This document shows positions 9,054-18,546 of a stretch of DNA of 64,000 nt, one piece after another. Both the position numbers and the translations under genes were made by a program. The notes under the pieces were generated by a model. The model was not told the DNA's origin. It worked only from the letters and a program-made list of their open reading frames with translations, and searched no databases. Position 1 is the stretch's first letter; every line of letters begins with the position of its first letter. The DNA lies in the NCBI RefSeq assembly GCF_000259075.1, contig NZ_AJKI01000040.1, positions 1-64,000 of the forward strand, in the 5' to 3' direction. This DNA comes from Marinilabilia salmonicolor JCM 21150. Its GTDB lineage: Bacteria > Bacteroidota > Bacteroidia > Bacteroidales > Marinilabiliaceae.

Positions 9054-9683
9054 CTATAATATTTCTCCTGCAATAATCTCTGCCATTGCAGCCAGCCCCG
9101 TGGCATCCGGATGTATGCTGTCGAAAAACATTTCGCCTTTGTCCAGCATGGGGGTGTATAGATCAAGGACAGAGAGGTTGTTGCGTTGAGCAATTTTTTT
9201 CACTATTGGGATGACTCCATTGACCACCGTAGAATCGTTGATGCCCCATTTTGTTTTGAAAACCGGTACGGGGAGACATACATAGATTTCCGGATTAGAT
9301 GGGATGGTCTTAAAATTATCAATCATTGCCTGATAGCTGCTTTCATAGCTGTGTTCATCCCAGTTGACAGGCTTGGTATCGTTGGTTCCGAGCTTTAGGA
9401 TAATTACATCAGGCTCATATGCAAAAACATTGGAGAACTCCTTGGCTGTATGATAGGGGAAATTGCCGTCATAGCGCATCGTGGTGGAGGTGCGACCAAG
9501 ATTCATCACAGAATATTGATTGCCCAGAAGGCTATCCAGAATAACGGGATAGGCCAATTTACTCTGGGGCGAAATCATGAACCCTTCAGTTATGCTGTCG
9601 CCTACGCAGGCAACCTTTATTTTTTCCTGTATGCAGGAGGAAAGGGCAGTAATAAGCAGTACGGAAAATAAAATCTTTTTCAT
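9054..9683 (-). CDS. SGNH/GDSL-type esterase lipoprotein
   Basis: A 209-residue protein with a lipoprotein signal (lipobox ALSSC, Cys at 17). The SGNH hydrolase blocks are all visible: GDSITEG with catalytic Ser at 30, the Gly in MNLGR, GTND near 99-102, and DSIHPD near 188-193 carrying the Asp and His of the triad. These enzymes remove acyl groups from lipids or polysaccharides; being a lipoprotein, it acts in the envelope. The nearby acyltransferase-3 gene on the same strand suggests sugar acylation and deacylation, but this is inference. Confidence 0.85.
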   Translation of the reverse strand: MKKILFSVLLITALSSCIQEKIKVACVGDSITEGFMISPQSKLAYPVILDSLLGNQYSVMNLGRTSTTMRYDGNFPYHTAKEFSNVFAYEPDVIILKLGTNDTKPVNWDEHSYESSYQAMIDNFKTIPSNPEIYVCLPVPVFKTKWGINDSTVVNGVIPIVKKIAQRNNLSVLDLYTPMLDKGEMFFDSIHPDATGLAAMAEIIAGEIL

Positions 9684-9708
9684 TTATGTGACTTTTAACA
9701 AAGACGCA

Positions 9709-10803
9709 TTAATTCTTTAGCAATTTCTCTTTTCTTTTTCTGGTAAGGTATTTGCGCACAGGTGTTTCAATAAATTGCATGACCAGCCACGCAAAAAAGA
9801 TCATGAGCGCCGTTCCTATTACGATGATCCACGTAAGTTGCTCTTCCGTAGGATTCCGAGTGGTAAAATAGTGACCAAACATCCAAATGGCTGCATAATG
9901 AGTCATGTATAACGGATAGGATATTTTGCCCAGAAAGATGCTTGTTTCTTTTAGAACTCCGGAAAGTGCAGAACCTGCTCCAAGAGCAACGATAAAAGGG
10001 AAGTAAAGAAGAACTATAAGGGATTCGGTAATCCAGTTTTGAGAGTGCCATGGCATGAAAAAGGCGGCGGACAGCATTAGCGCCAATGGGACAAATCCCA
10101 GTTTGTTTTTGATAATCCATCCGGAACGAAAGATGAGTAGTCCTGCCAGAAATGAATAGGACATTCTTACCCCGCCGTGCAAAAAGGTGTTGCCATCCCA
10201 GCCTCCCAGAAGGTTGCCTGCACTGTAGCTTACCCATACCAGAGCTATGGCTGCCGGAATAAGCAAGACCCACAGAGTTTTGCGCGAAAGTCGGATCAAA
10301 ACAAATGCATAAAGTATATTGGCGATGTATTCCCAGAAGAGTGACCACGAGGGAGCATTCAGCCCAAAAAGATTAAAGCCTCTCTCTTCCATTACGGGGA
10401 GTGGAATCATCAACATGGAGGCAAGGAAAATCAGAGCCATTGCCGCCAATGAATAGCCTTCTGCATGGCTGGCAAAGGGGTCAGCCAGAAATGCAATCAA
10501 GCCAAGAATGGAACCGATAATTACCAATGGATGTAATCTTATCAGGCGGGAGATAAAGAAATCTTTACGCCTCATTTTGGGCAACCGATTGTCGTATGCA
10601 TAGGCAATTACAAAACCTGAAAGGCATAGGAAAAAATCTACCGCAAGAAATCCATGTCCGATAAAGTTTTGACTGATGTCGGGCTTTTCCCATTCCATAA
10701 AATGAAAAATTACCACCGCAATGGCAGCAATTCCTCTTAATCCGTCCAGGAGATGAAAATGTTTTTTGCTTTTTAATATTACAGCTTCCGGAGTGTGACT
10801 CAT
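9709..10803 (-). CDS. acyltransferase 3 family membrane protein (OafA-like)
   Basis: A 364-residue integral membrane protein with about ten hydrophobic helices. The N-terminus HLLDGLRGIAAIAVVIFHF carries the R and H pair typical of acyltransferase-3 proteins, which move acetyl or other acyl groups onto extracytoplasmic sugars such as O-antigen. A LAVDFFLCLSGFVIAY segment follows, also typical. It ends with a basic tail. The esterase gene lies 25 bases downstream on the same strand, so the two may form an operon. The acceptor sugar is not known. Confidence 0.88.
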   Translation of the reverse strand: MSHTPEAVILKSKKHFHLLDGLRGIAAIAVVIFHFMEWEKPDISQNFIGHGFLAVDFFLCLSGFVIAYAYDNRLPKMRRKDFFISRLIRLHPLVIIGSILGLIAFLADPFASHAEGYSLAAMALIFLASMLMIPLPVMEERGFNLFGLNAPSWSLFWEYIANILYAFVLIRLSRKTLWVLLIPAAIALVWVSYSAGNLLGGWDGNTFLHGGVRMSYSFLAGLLIFRSGWIIKNKLGFVPLALMLSAAFFMPWHSQNWITESLIVLLYFPFIVALGAGSALSGVLKETSIFLGKISYPLYMTHYAAIWMFGHYFTTRNPTEEQLTWIIVIGTALMIFFAWLVMQFIETPVRKYLTRKRKEKLLKN

Positions 10804-11026
10804 TATTCTTTTGTTTAACAGGTTAAATATATTTCAGCATATAAGTGAATTAATATCCAATTTTTGGGGTAGAAGGTTTCTCAGAATGGGACTGCCATTG
10901 CTTTCACAAAATGTCAAATTCTTCGGTGTCTGGTGTTATATGGTTCGGGGTGTTCTTCGATGTCACAAAACATTGCTGTGCTTAAAGAAACAGGTGTTAC
11001 ACAGGAAGGAGTTTTGTAAGAATGGA

Positions 11027-11071
11027 ATAATCACTTTTTACGCTGAAGTTGCAAACATAATCACTTTTTAC
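11027..11071. mobile_element. possible remnant of an IS21-type end
   Basis: The 15-mer ATAATCACTTTTTAC occurs twice, 30 bases apart (11027-11041 and 11057-11071). Multiple short repeats of the form GTAAAAAGTGATTAT are typical of IS21-family ends. No transposase is nearby, so this would be a solo end. The 10804-11111 gap holds no convincing gene. Confidence 0.35.
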
Positions 11072-11111
11072 AAACAGGTAACGGAAGGCTGTGTAGATTG
11101 TATGAAGCAGC

Positions 11112-11600
11112 TTAAAAACCCAAAGGTTCCATAATGACATCCAACTCCGATGCATGTTTCCCTTTGCTGAAATTTACGGCTTTGGCAGCCGGCATCCCTA
11201 AAATCAGCACCTGATACAGGGCCAGCCTTATTGTTCGTTTTTTTAATATAGCGGCTTTTTCATTTTCTCCTGCAATGAGTTCGGCGTAGATCACCGAAAA
11301 CCATTGCTCTACTATCTTTTGGTCGCCGTGAAGATAAGACCCCGTAATTGAGTCAATCAGACTCAATACACTTGTGCTGATGTTGTAGGAGGTACGTTCG
11401 TAAATCTCTACAAAATCATTGTATAGTTTTTGAGGTGCGTAGGTTTTTGAGATTTTATAGAGGTCTGTCAGGTATTCTTCGTCACGGAGTACCTTTCGGG
11501 TACCATCTGCCTCTACAATCCATACATTTCGGTTGTCAAAAGCTCCCTGATCATAAACGACTTTTCTGTTATTCTTTAGATTTTTTACCAGTTTGTTCAT
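11112..11600 (-). CDS. conserved hypothetical protein
   Basis: A 162-residue soluble, mostly helical protein. The N-terminus (LVKNLKNNRKVVYDQGAF) and a following NVWIVEADGTRKVLRDEEYL segment look like a small strand-rich domain, then a helical part with YAELIAGENEKAAILKKRT. I do not recognise a named family with confidence; similar proteins occur as accessory genes in Bacteroidota. It lies between a possible IS end and a broken restriction-modification gene, an area of gene gain and loss. The 276 bases upstream show no other feature. Confidence 0.5.
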   Translation of the reverse strand: MNKLVKNLKNNRKVVYDQGAFDNRNVWIVEADGTRKVLRDEEYLTDLYKISKTYAPQKLYNDFVEIYERTSYNISTSVLSLIDSITGSYLHGDQKIVEQWFSVIYAELIAGENEKAAILKKRTIRLALYQVLILGMPAAKAVNFSKGKHASELDVIMEPLGF

Positions 11601-11876
11601 AATTGCTGCTTAGCATTGTATTCAAGAGTGATATTTGTGGATGTTTTCGCAGTTCCTGAAGGTTGGATGATTGGGGAGCCTGTTCGGTACATTCAACAGA
11701 TCAAATGTAGTGTAAATTTTTGAAAGAGGGATTTGAACATGTGGTGATCAGAAGGGAAATTGCCTTATGTGCATACCTCCCCATCGGTTACTGTCATCGG
11801 AGGTCAGCCTGCCGGTGCTTTCTGTCCCTAAACGGATATTTTTGTTATTTTTATGCTAACAAAAGCCTATTGCTTC

Positions 11877-12374
11877 ATGGAACTGAATCTTCTGAATCCC
11901 CGATAATCATTAAACCGCGCATTTCGAAAAGTAAAACCTGAACGCCGGCAAATTGAGCAGTTCAAACATAACTTGCTGCAATTGCTCGACAGCTGCAACG
12001 ATATTGAGTCAGAAGAGCACCACAAAAATCTGGTCATTGCCTTTCTTAAAAAGACCTATTATGATCCCGACCATTTTGTGAATACCAAAGGGCGCACAGA
12101 CCTGGTAATCCATAACGGCGATAAAGGGACTTCTTCGGTTGGGGTTATTGTGGAGACCAAGAAACCCGGCAATCGACACGAAATGATTCGTGAAGGAAAG
12201 GTTAATGTTAAGGCATTTCAGGAACTGCCTCTCTCCTCCCCTGCGGTGTGGTGTTGTGATTGCGAGGGTTTATCCCGCAGCAATCTCAGTAAGCAAGAGG
12301 TTCCGTTATTAAATGGTTTGCTCCCAAACAATCCCATCAGTAGAGCGGTGTCCGCATCAACTTCCGGTTATTGA
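11877..12374 (+). pseudogene. broken Eco57I-type restriction-modification protein, N-terminal remnant
   Basis: Translating from the ATG at 11877 gives MELNLLNPR, a stop codon, then in the same frame a long match to the N-terminal domain of type IIG/Eco57I-like DNA methyltransferase-nucleases: RAFRKVKPERRQIEQFK, ESEEHHKNLVIAFLKKTYY, NTKGRTDLVIHNGDKG, IVETKKPGNRHEM and KAFQELPL. The PD-(D/E)xK-like DLVIHNG...VETKK pattern is kept. After about 12235 the similarity ends and a REP hairpin begins. Intact proteins exceed 1,000 residues; about 120 remain. A nonsense mutation and a 3' truncation make it non-functional. Confidence 0.8.
12258..12285. repeat. REP-G hairpin at the truncation point
   Basis: GATTGCGAGGG ... 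CCCGCAGCAATC forms a hairpin of the same family as 53866-53893. It lies directly after the last recognisable codon of the broken restriction-modification gene. Confidence 0.6.
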
Positions 12375-12436
12375 ATGAAATTTGCGATATTTGTTACCAG
12401 TCATATCTTCATTCAAAAAATACAAACAACCGAACT

Positions 12437-13225
12437 ATGAACAAATTTTCAACGATTTTTCTTGTTTCTCTGGTGCTTGGTGCGATGGGCTGCCACGCGC
12501 AAACCGACCAAAAAGAAGGTCCCTGGAATAATCACAAAGCAGCAGTGGTGCTTACCTACGATGATGCCCTGAATGTGCATCTCGACAATGTGGTGCCTGC
12601 TCTTGATGCTGCCGGCATGAAAGGAACGTTTTATGTTCCCGGAAATGCATTGCCGCTGGTGGAGCGCATGGACGAATGGCGGACAATAGCCCAAAACGGA
12701 CATGAGTTGGGCAACCACACCTTGTTTCATCCATGCGATGGCAGTTTGCCCGGCCGTGACTGGATTCAACCTGATCAGGATCTCTCTAAGTATTCGTTTT
12801 CCCGGATGACCGAAGAGATACGGGTGGGCAATGCCTTCCTAAAAGCCATTGACGGGAAAGATCAGCGTACATTTGCTTATACCTGTGGTGACAAAATTGT
12901 CCAGGATTCTTCTTTCGTGAAGGCCATTTCCGGCTGGTTTACGGCAGCGCGGGATGTCGTTTTTCGTATTGAGCATCAGGGCGAGCTTAACCCGATGGAA
13001 GTGGGTTCTTTTGTCGCTATGAATCAGACCGGGGACGAGCTGATTGCTCAGGTTGAGAGGGTGCGTAAGGAAGGTGGTTTGCTGGTCTTTCTTTTTCACG
13101 GTGTTGGTGGTGAACACAATATGAATGTTTCCAGGGAAGCTCACAATCAGTTGGTGGAATACCTTCAGACTCATGAGGATGAGATATGGGTCGCTCCTTT
13201 GGTGGAGGTGGCACAGTTTTTTTAG
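12437..13225 (+). CDS. polysaccharide deacetylase family protein, exported
   Basis: A 262-residue protein with an N-terminal signal (MNKFSTIFLVSLVLGAMGC), possibly a lipoprotein with Cys at 19. The NodB fold motifs are visible: motif 1 LTYDDA with catalytic and metal Asp at 42-43, and motif 2 GNHTLFHPC with metal-binding His at 94 and 98. Such enzymes take acetyl groups off N-acetylated sugars. Near the end, VFLFHGVGGEHN fits motif 5. The start at 12437 is chosen since it begins the signal peptide; a longer frame from 12371 overlaps the pseudogene and adds no match. Confidence 0.85.
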   Translation: MNKFSTIFLVSLVLGAMGCHAQTDQKEGPWNNHKAAVVLTYDDALNVHLDNVVPALDAAGMKGTFYVPGNALPLVERMDEWRTIAQNGHELGNHTLFHPCDGSLPGRDWIQPDQDLSKYSFSRMTEEIRVGNAFLKAIDGKDQRTFAYTCGDKIVQDSSFVKAISGWFTAARDVVFRIEHQGELNPMEVGSFVAMNQTGDELIAQVERVRKEGGLLVFLFHGVGGEHNMNVSREAHNQLVEYLQTHEDEIWVAPLVEVAQFF

Positions 13226-13391
13226 GAAGAAAAGGAAAACCCAATTGATTGAAGACCTCAATCCCGATAACAAAGGTTGTTCTATGATTTAGCAGTTTGC
13301 CCCGGAGCAAGCCCAATTTGAGCTGTATTGTTTAAGGTATACCCCGAAGCAAACTCAGCAACAGTTACATTTGCGGGTTTATTCTCCTATT

Positions 13392-13556
13392 TAGTGTCCG
13401 TCTATAAACTAAGCAAAATTTGTTTCTTGTCATGTGTTTGTCAAGAAAGTGCCAGTTACAAGGCTTGCGAAGCCCGAAAATACGAAGTTTACTTGAGTAA
13501 ATGAGGAATTTTCGGGCAAGCGTAACGCAGTAAATGGTACTTTATGGACAAACACT
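13392..13556 (+). repeat. MITE-A copy 3, variant middle
   Basis: A 165-bp copy from TAGTGTCCGTCTATAAACTA to TTTATGGACAAACACT. The ends match the family, but the interior (AAATTTGTTTCTTGTCATG, GGCAAGCGTAACGCAG) is shared with the long copy 6 rather than with the short copies. The terminal TA on the right is lost. The rest of 13226-13710 shows nothing else but a weak promoter-like TTTTGC just before 13700. Confidence 0.8.
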
Positions 13557-13710
13557 TTTTACTTTTCTTAACAATCAGAGCTTTATGGTTTTCTCTTCCC
13601 GGTAATAAAGAGCTGTTTATCCTGTATTTTGGGGTGTTCGTCAAAATTTAGAATTGCTTTATCCTGAATTACAATCTTTTACACTTTTGCATCGTAACAA
13701 GAGATAGAAT

Positions 13711-15726
13711 ATGCAGAGGGGAAAGAAGATGAACATGAGTTACTTACATACCGGTTTTCAGAAGGCAGTAGTTTTTATCCTGTTGTTTTTTATCGTAATT
13801 CCAGCAGACGCAGGGAGGAACGATTTGCATATGCGTACGTTTAAAAAAGCATTTGCAGCTGCCGGAGATAAGAATTATGAAGAGGCCATTGCTTTGTATT
13901 CAGAAATTCTGGAGCAAAATCCGTATCATGTGGATGCCCTGACTCAGTTGGGAATATGCTATGTGCATACCAACCAGGAGCTTGATTCGGCTCTGACACT
14001 CTTTCATAAAGCGATGAGTATCATTCCTGCTACTGACAGATTTTCTCCTTTTGGAGTGGATTTGCAGCAAACCATTGCACGTACTTATCATCTGAATCAG
14101 CAACCCCGGGAGGCTTTGTCGGTGTTCAAAAGTCTTTGTGATTCAGTGGACGATGAGCAGTTGAAAAATGAGTTTGCACGGGAGATGAAGCAAATCCGGA
14201 ATTCAGCAATTTTGTTGAAAAACCCCGTTCCTCTTCAAATTACCAATCTGGGTAATTTGTTTAATTCTGAATTTGACGATCACAGCCCTTTGGTTTCCTT
14301 TACAGGGGATCGCATATTTTTCACTTCCCGTCGCCCCTCCGGCCATGGTCCGGAACTGCCTGACGGACAATATCCGGAGAAAGTCTTTTTTGCCGAGAGA
14401 ACTCAAAAAGGATGGAGTAAACCCCGCGTGCTGGGTGAATTCTTTTCACGTTCCGAGCACAAATCCATATTGTCGTTGTCGCCTGATGGCAATCGCCTTT
14501 TTCTTTTTAAAAACGACAGGGAAGGTAAAAGCATATATGTAAGTCAATATCTGAACGGAGAATGGCAGGAACCTGAAAAAATGCCGCACCCCATAAATTC
14601 GCAGTGGGATGAGACGCATGCTGCGTTGTCTCCCGATCAGAGTACGCTCTATTTTACCAGCAACCGGCCTGGAGGATTCGGTGGACTTGATGTTTATATG
14701 AGTCGGCTCGATGCTTATGGACAGTGGGGAGAGCCTGTCAATATGGGACCGGTGATTAATTCGGAACTGGATGAAGAAACACCTATGTTACATCCCGACG
14801 GACAAACGCTTTATTTTGCTTCTGAGGGGCATACGTCAATGGGGCGGTTTGATGTTTTTTACAGTCAGATGCAGGACGATGAAACCTGGACACAGCCTGT
14901 GAATATGGGACATCCCATTAATACTCCCGATGATGACTTTTTCTTTGTTCCCACACTCGATAAAAGTCGGGCTTATTATGCATCTTACCGGTTTTCCGAA
15001 AATGTGGGTCGTTCGGATATCTATAAAGTAGAGTTTGACTCTCTGTACAACGGATCTCTCGCAGTGATTGAGGGAACCATACAAAATTCGAAAAATCTTC
15101 CCGTGGAACAGATCAGACTTCTTGTTTCGAGAGATTCGGACAACAGGCAGGTGGGCGATTACCGTCCCAACCCGGCTACCGGTCGTTACCTTTTATTTCT
15201 GGAGTCGGGAGAGAATTATACCATTAAAGAGGTGACTCCCGAATCGGAAGAACAACCTTTGAATATTCATGTATCAGAACAATTATCGTACAACAAAACG
15301 GAGCAGATAGTGATGTTACAGGATCCACGTATGGCAGCTCCTCTAAAACCGGGGTTGATGCCGACACCAACGGATTACCGGCAGTTGGCTGAAATACCCC
15401 GCAACTCCGGGAGACTTCAGGCTCAGGCGGAGGACACCACTTTTACCATTCAGGTGCTGGCACTCAGGCATTACTCCGAAGTTGGCTTCTGGTTCTTCCG
15501 GGGGCTGGATATTGAATCTGTAAATGCACTGGAAGGAAGAGACGGCTACCTGAGATATGTAACGGGGCGTTTCCGCAACCGGGAGGAAGCAGAAAAACAC
15601 CGAAACCGTATTCAACAGAATGGGCGTTTTAGTGATGCCTGGATTCGGCCATGGGAACCACTGGAAGAACTATCTGAGCCGGAGAATTCTAATAAAATTT
15701 CTGCTTTGCAAACCAATGTTCAATAA
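13711..15726 (+). CDS. TPR / PD40 beta-propeller / SPOR envelope protein
   Basis: A 671-residue exported protein. A signal peptide (about residues 16-36) is followed by TPR-like helices (about 43-150; YEEAIALYSEILEQNPYHVD), then WD40-like PD40 propeller blades (about 185-430; repeated LYFTSNRPGG and LYFASEG motifs). A small Ig- or carboxypeptidase-regulatory-like region comes next (about 450-530), and the C-terminus (about 575-650, TFTIQVLALRHYSE) looks like a SPOR peptidoglycan-binding domain. The layout recalls type IX secretion proteins such as PorE, but with SPOR in place of OmpA. It probably links the envelope to peptidoglycan. Its 3' end overlaps the convergent barrel gene by 38 bases. 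Confidence 0.8.
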   Translation: MQRGKKMNMSYLHTGFQKAVVFILLFFIVIPADAGRNDLHMRTFKKAFAAAGDKNYEEAIALYSEILEQNPYHVDALTQLGICYVHTNQELDSALTLFHKAMSIIPATDRFSPFGVDLQQTIARTYHLNQQPREALSVFKSLCDSVDDEQLKNEFAREMKQIRNSAILLKNPVPLQITNLGNLFNSEFDDHSPLVSFTGDRIFFTSRRPSGHGPELPDGQYPEKVFFAERTQKGWSKPRVLGEFFSRSEHKSILSLSPDGNRLFLFKNDREGKSIYVSQYLNGEWQEPEKMPHPINSQWDETHAALSPDQSTLYFTSNRPGGFGGLDVYMSRLDAYGQWGEPVNMGPVINSELDEETPMLHPDGQTLYFASEGHTSMGRFDVFYSQMQDDETWTQPVNMGHPINTPDDDFFFVPTLDKSRAYYASYRFSENVGRSDIYKVEFDSLYNGSLAVIEGTIQNSKNLPVEQIRLLVSRDSDNRQVGDYRPNPATGRYLLFLESGENYTIKEVTPESEEQPLNIHVSEQLSYNKTEQIVMLQDPRMAAPLKPGLMPTPTDYRQLAEIPRNSGRLQAQAEDTTFTIQVLALRHYSEVGFWFFRGLDIESVNALEGRDGYLRYVTGRFRNREEAEKHRNRIQQNGRFSDAWIRPWEPLEELSEPENSNKISALQTNVQ

Positions 15727-16942
15727 TGGAGAAACTGAGTTTGAATTTGTGATAGCGTTCTTCGATGAGTCTGTTGTCTGCAGTCCCTTTTATCGAGTAT
15801 TGGTACGATAAATGGAGCCTGTTTCCCCGATCGCTTACCGGAACAGAAAATCCTGCACTAAATCCTCTTTCATCAATGCGCGTCCCATTGATGCTGATAA
15901 GTCCGTCGGTATAAAAAGCTCCTGCCTGCCAATTCATCTGATTAATGCGTTTGTGTTTGTTTTTAGGATTAGCCCAGGATACTCCAGCACCAAAGGTTTG
16001 TGAATCATGGAAAGCACCGTTCAGCGTGCTGCTTTGGTTCAACAGAGACCATTCTGCCAATGAGTAATCAGCTGCTATTTGCCATCCGGAGTTCCATTGG
16101 GCTGCCAACCCGATGTTGTAGATGTTGGGTAGCCACACATCATCAGCCGACTGGTCTTCATCGTAATAGGTGGTGCTTTCATCCTGTTCGATGGTTTGGT
16201 TGAATGTTGCATAAATATTGGTCTCTGGTTGCCAGGTGGCACCGGCATGCAGACTTCCGTTTTTGAGCCGTGTCTTGTATTGCAAACCATATTTCAGATA
16301 AAGGTTGTTGAAATACCATTTTCTGGTGTTGCTGATGGTCATTCCACTTAGTGAGGAATAATCTGCTGTCTCCATAATGTCGGTGGAGCCCCAGAGGAAA
16401 GAAAAGTCTATACCAGCCGACAGTTTTTCCCATAGCTTAACTCCATTGGACATGGTTATCCGCGAAAGGCCTCCACCTCCTTCATAAACAATGGGGTATT
16501 CGGATGTTGACCCCAGTATGTCACTTTGGGCGTTAATCTCGTAACCCACACTTGAGAAGGGGTATAAACCCACCGACATTCCCCACCAGGGAGTGATCCG
16601 GAAGCCCATAGAAAGAATATCAAAATTGGAATCAAAATTGGTTTGTTCCTTTCCCGACATTAAAAATTTGTTGGAAGTTCCCTGTGCCTGGAAATTGAAA
16701 TAAAAGGACAGGGAATCAAGATTGCTGAGTGATGCAGGATTCAACGTATTTAGAAACTGTTCGGAGGGTAAAGCCACCCCGCTGTTCCCCATGCCGCTGT
16801 TATGGGCATGTGCTGCTGTTTCCAGGACCCCAAACCCAAAAACAGAATAAGGGGATGAGGTATTGTTTTGGGCATTTATTTGACCAATGCAGTTGATGGC
16901 AAAAAGGGCAATTAAGAAAAATTTCAGTCTATTCTTTGTCAT
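15689..16942 (-). CDS. outer-membrane beta-barrel protein of the DUF4270 locus
   Basis: A 417-residue protein with a signal peptide (MTKNRLKFFLIALFAINCIG, cleavage near INAQ) and a barrel-like sequence. The N-terminal SSPYSVFGFGVLET and GMGNSGVALPS, with NPASL after it, mark the FadL-like group of Bacteroidota barrels often encoded beside DUF4270 proteins. The start at 16942 is chosen because it opens the signal peptide; it overlaps the DUF4270 gene end by 14 bases, so translation is probably coupled. It may transport a hydrophobic or unknown solute. The function is unproven. Confidence 0.78.
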   Translation of the reverse strand: MTKNRLKFFLIALFAINCIGQINAQNNTSSPYSVFGFGVLETAAHAHNSGMGNSGVALPSEQFLNTLNPASLSNLDSLSFYFNFQAQGTSNKFLMSGKEQTNFDSNFDILSMGFRITPWWGMSVGLYPFSSVGYEINAQSDILGSTSEYPIVYEGGGGLSRITMSNGVKLWEKLSAGIDFSFLWGSTDIMETADYSSLSGMTISNTRKWYFNNLYLKYGLQYKTRLKNGSLHAGATWQPETNIYATFNQTIEQDESTTYYDEDQSADDVWLPNIYNIGLAAQWNSGWQIAADYSLAEWSLLNQSSTLNGAFHDSQTFGAGVSWANPKNKHKRINQMNWQAGAFYTDGLISINGTRIDERGFSAGFSVPVSDRGNRLHLSYQYSIKGTADNRLIEERYHKFKLSFSIIEHWFAKQKFY

Positions 16943-18251
16943 AATTGTAGTAAAAAACATTTAATCTGGTTTCTGCCGAAGGGTCGGTATATCCTTTAAA
17001 CTCCACTCTGTCCACGCTACTTTGAAGGTCTTCTTCCGGAAGTGCCAGTACAATGCCGGTGCCTTCGGTGGTGACTTCTTCGTTGATGAGTGCATTCAGA
17101 AAATAAGTGATGTCGAAAGTGTAGGTATAGGATTCTTCGTAAAGAGAGGTTGTTTTACTGAGAGTACCGGTTACCGAATAATCACTGCTGTTCACTATGT
17201 AGGAGGAGAGCTGATTGATTTTGTCAGCCTCCAGCAAGTACAAAGTCGTTGGTGGTGTCTGGGTTGGGTGATTTACCGTATTGACACCTACCTGCAAAGT
17301 GGCTTTTACAATCTGCCCTTGCTGTTGCAGTGCTTTCATGGATGAGAGTCCGGGAAGGTCTATTCGGGTAAAGAAACCTGTACCTCCCTGTAAAATGGCT
17401 GATTGATTCAGTTGAGATTCGGTGGCTTTTTGTTTGTAGGAGGTCAATGATTGCAATGCTTCTTCATTGGTGATGCTTACAATATTGTTGAATTGAAGAT
17501 AGGTTTCTGTTAGCGGGAAATCATGGCTGAGTTCTGTCTTCTCCAGATCAACTTTATGGGTATACAATCGAAGGTTGATACTTCCTTCGTTTGCCTCATA
17601 ACCCAGGATGGCTTCCGAAAAGGTTGAATCGGGAACCAGTGCAAGACCATGGAGGACCTCTTCAAAGTCTAAAGCTGTGAGTGTTGTATTGCTTTGCAGC
17701 GTATCCAGCAGCATCTGACCAAATGAATCGTCTATCCTGATAAGTAACTCCTTTTCTTCTGTGGTGTTGGGTTCAGGATAATAAGTTACCTGCCCGACAG
17801 GCCCTTTTGCATAGGTGAAAAAATTATCAGCACAAAGCGTCCCTGCATCGTTGGCAGTAATTTCTTCCTGCAGGAGATGCACACTAAGACCAAAGATTCG
17901 GGCAGTATCACCCAGGTAATATCCGGAATGTTGTAAAACCAGGCAGAGCGAATCGAACTTCTCATTTTTGCTGATGTTATCGGAAGTTCGTTCGATGTTG
18001 AAATAACCGGTTGACTTTGTTTCGTTTGTCTCGCTATAGCCGCATAGGGCAATTCCTGTTCCGGATGTTTCCACGCTGTCCATGCGGAAGGTGGAAAGGT
18101 TCAGGGAAAAAGTATCTGTAATCGCTGTATAGGTCTCGGTATCTACAAAATCATCTCCAATGGAGAAGTTCCCCTCTGAGCAGGAAGCTAAGAGGGAGAT
18201 TCCGGTATACAAAAGAATCTGAAGAAGAAGTAATGTGGTTTTCTTATTCAT
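16929..18251 (-). CDS. DUF4270 family lipoprotein
   Basis: A 440-residue protein with a lipoprotein signal (LLASCSEG, Cys near 24) and the DUF4270 signature after it: SIGDDFVDTETYTAITDTFSL and YFNIERTSD. The family is nearly confined to Bacteroidota and has no proven function. The C-terminal half, with VDRVEFKGYTDPSAETRLNVFYY, is the usual ending. It is translationally coupled to the barrel gene downstream and lies divergent to a Kelch lipoprotein and a LytS/LytTR pair. Confidence 0.88.
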   Translation of the reverse strand: MNKKTTLLLLQILLYTGISLLASCSEGNFSIGDDFVDTETYTAITDTFSLNLSTFRMDSVETSGTGIALCGYSETNETKSTGYFNIERTSDNISKNEKFDSLCLVLQHSGYYLGDTARIFGLSVHLLQEEITANDAGTLCADNFFTYAKGPVGQVTYYPEPNTTEEKELLIRIDDSFGQMLLDTLQSNTTLTALDFEEVLHGLALVPDSTFSEAILGYEANEGSINLRLYTHKVDLEKTELSHDFPLTETYLQFNNIVSITNEEALQSLTSYKQKATESQLNQSAILQGGTGFFTRIDLPGLSSMKALQQQGQIVKATLQVGVNTVNHPTQTPPTTLYLLEADKINQLSSYIVNSSDYSVTGTLSKTTSLYEESYTYTFDITYFLNALINEEVTTEGTGIVLALPEEDLQSSVDRVEFKGYTDPSAETRLNVFYYNYDKE

Positions 18252-18546
18252 AGGTAGTTATTTTTCCTGACCGCGAATGTAGGACAGGGGCAGCTCTGCA
18301 GTCTCATTTTTTCAACAAGAAGGTACAAACAGCCTGCAAGCAAAGGATTATTTTCAATGAATGTATTGGGCATTCCGGTAATAGATAAAACCTGGCTGTT
18401 GAAAGAGTCTGCTCTCCTGTTGGTTGAAAAATGATGGTAGAGAGTGAGTTTATTTGTCTTTTTGTGGTCAGTCCGATCCGTTGACATTCGTTATCAACGA
18501 GAAGCGTGAGAAGAAAAAAGTTAGGAATATTAAATGGTAATATCTT

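Noticed and set aside
10811-11134. 107-codon frame on the plus strand between two minus-strand genes
   Set aside because: It runs through the IS21-like repeats, has a composition unlike a real protein (many Cys, Phe and Lys) and overlaps the next gene; no family pattern.
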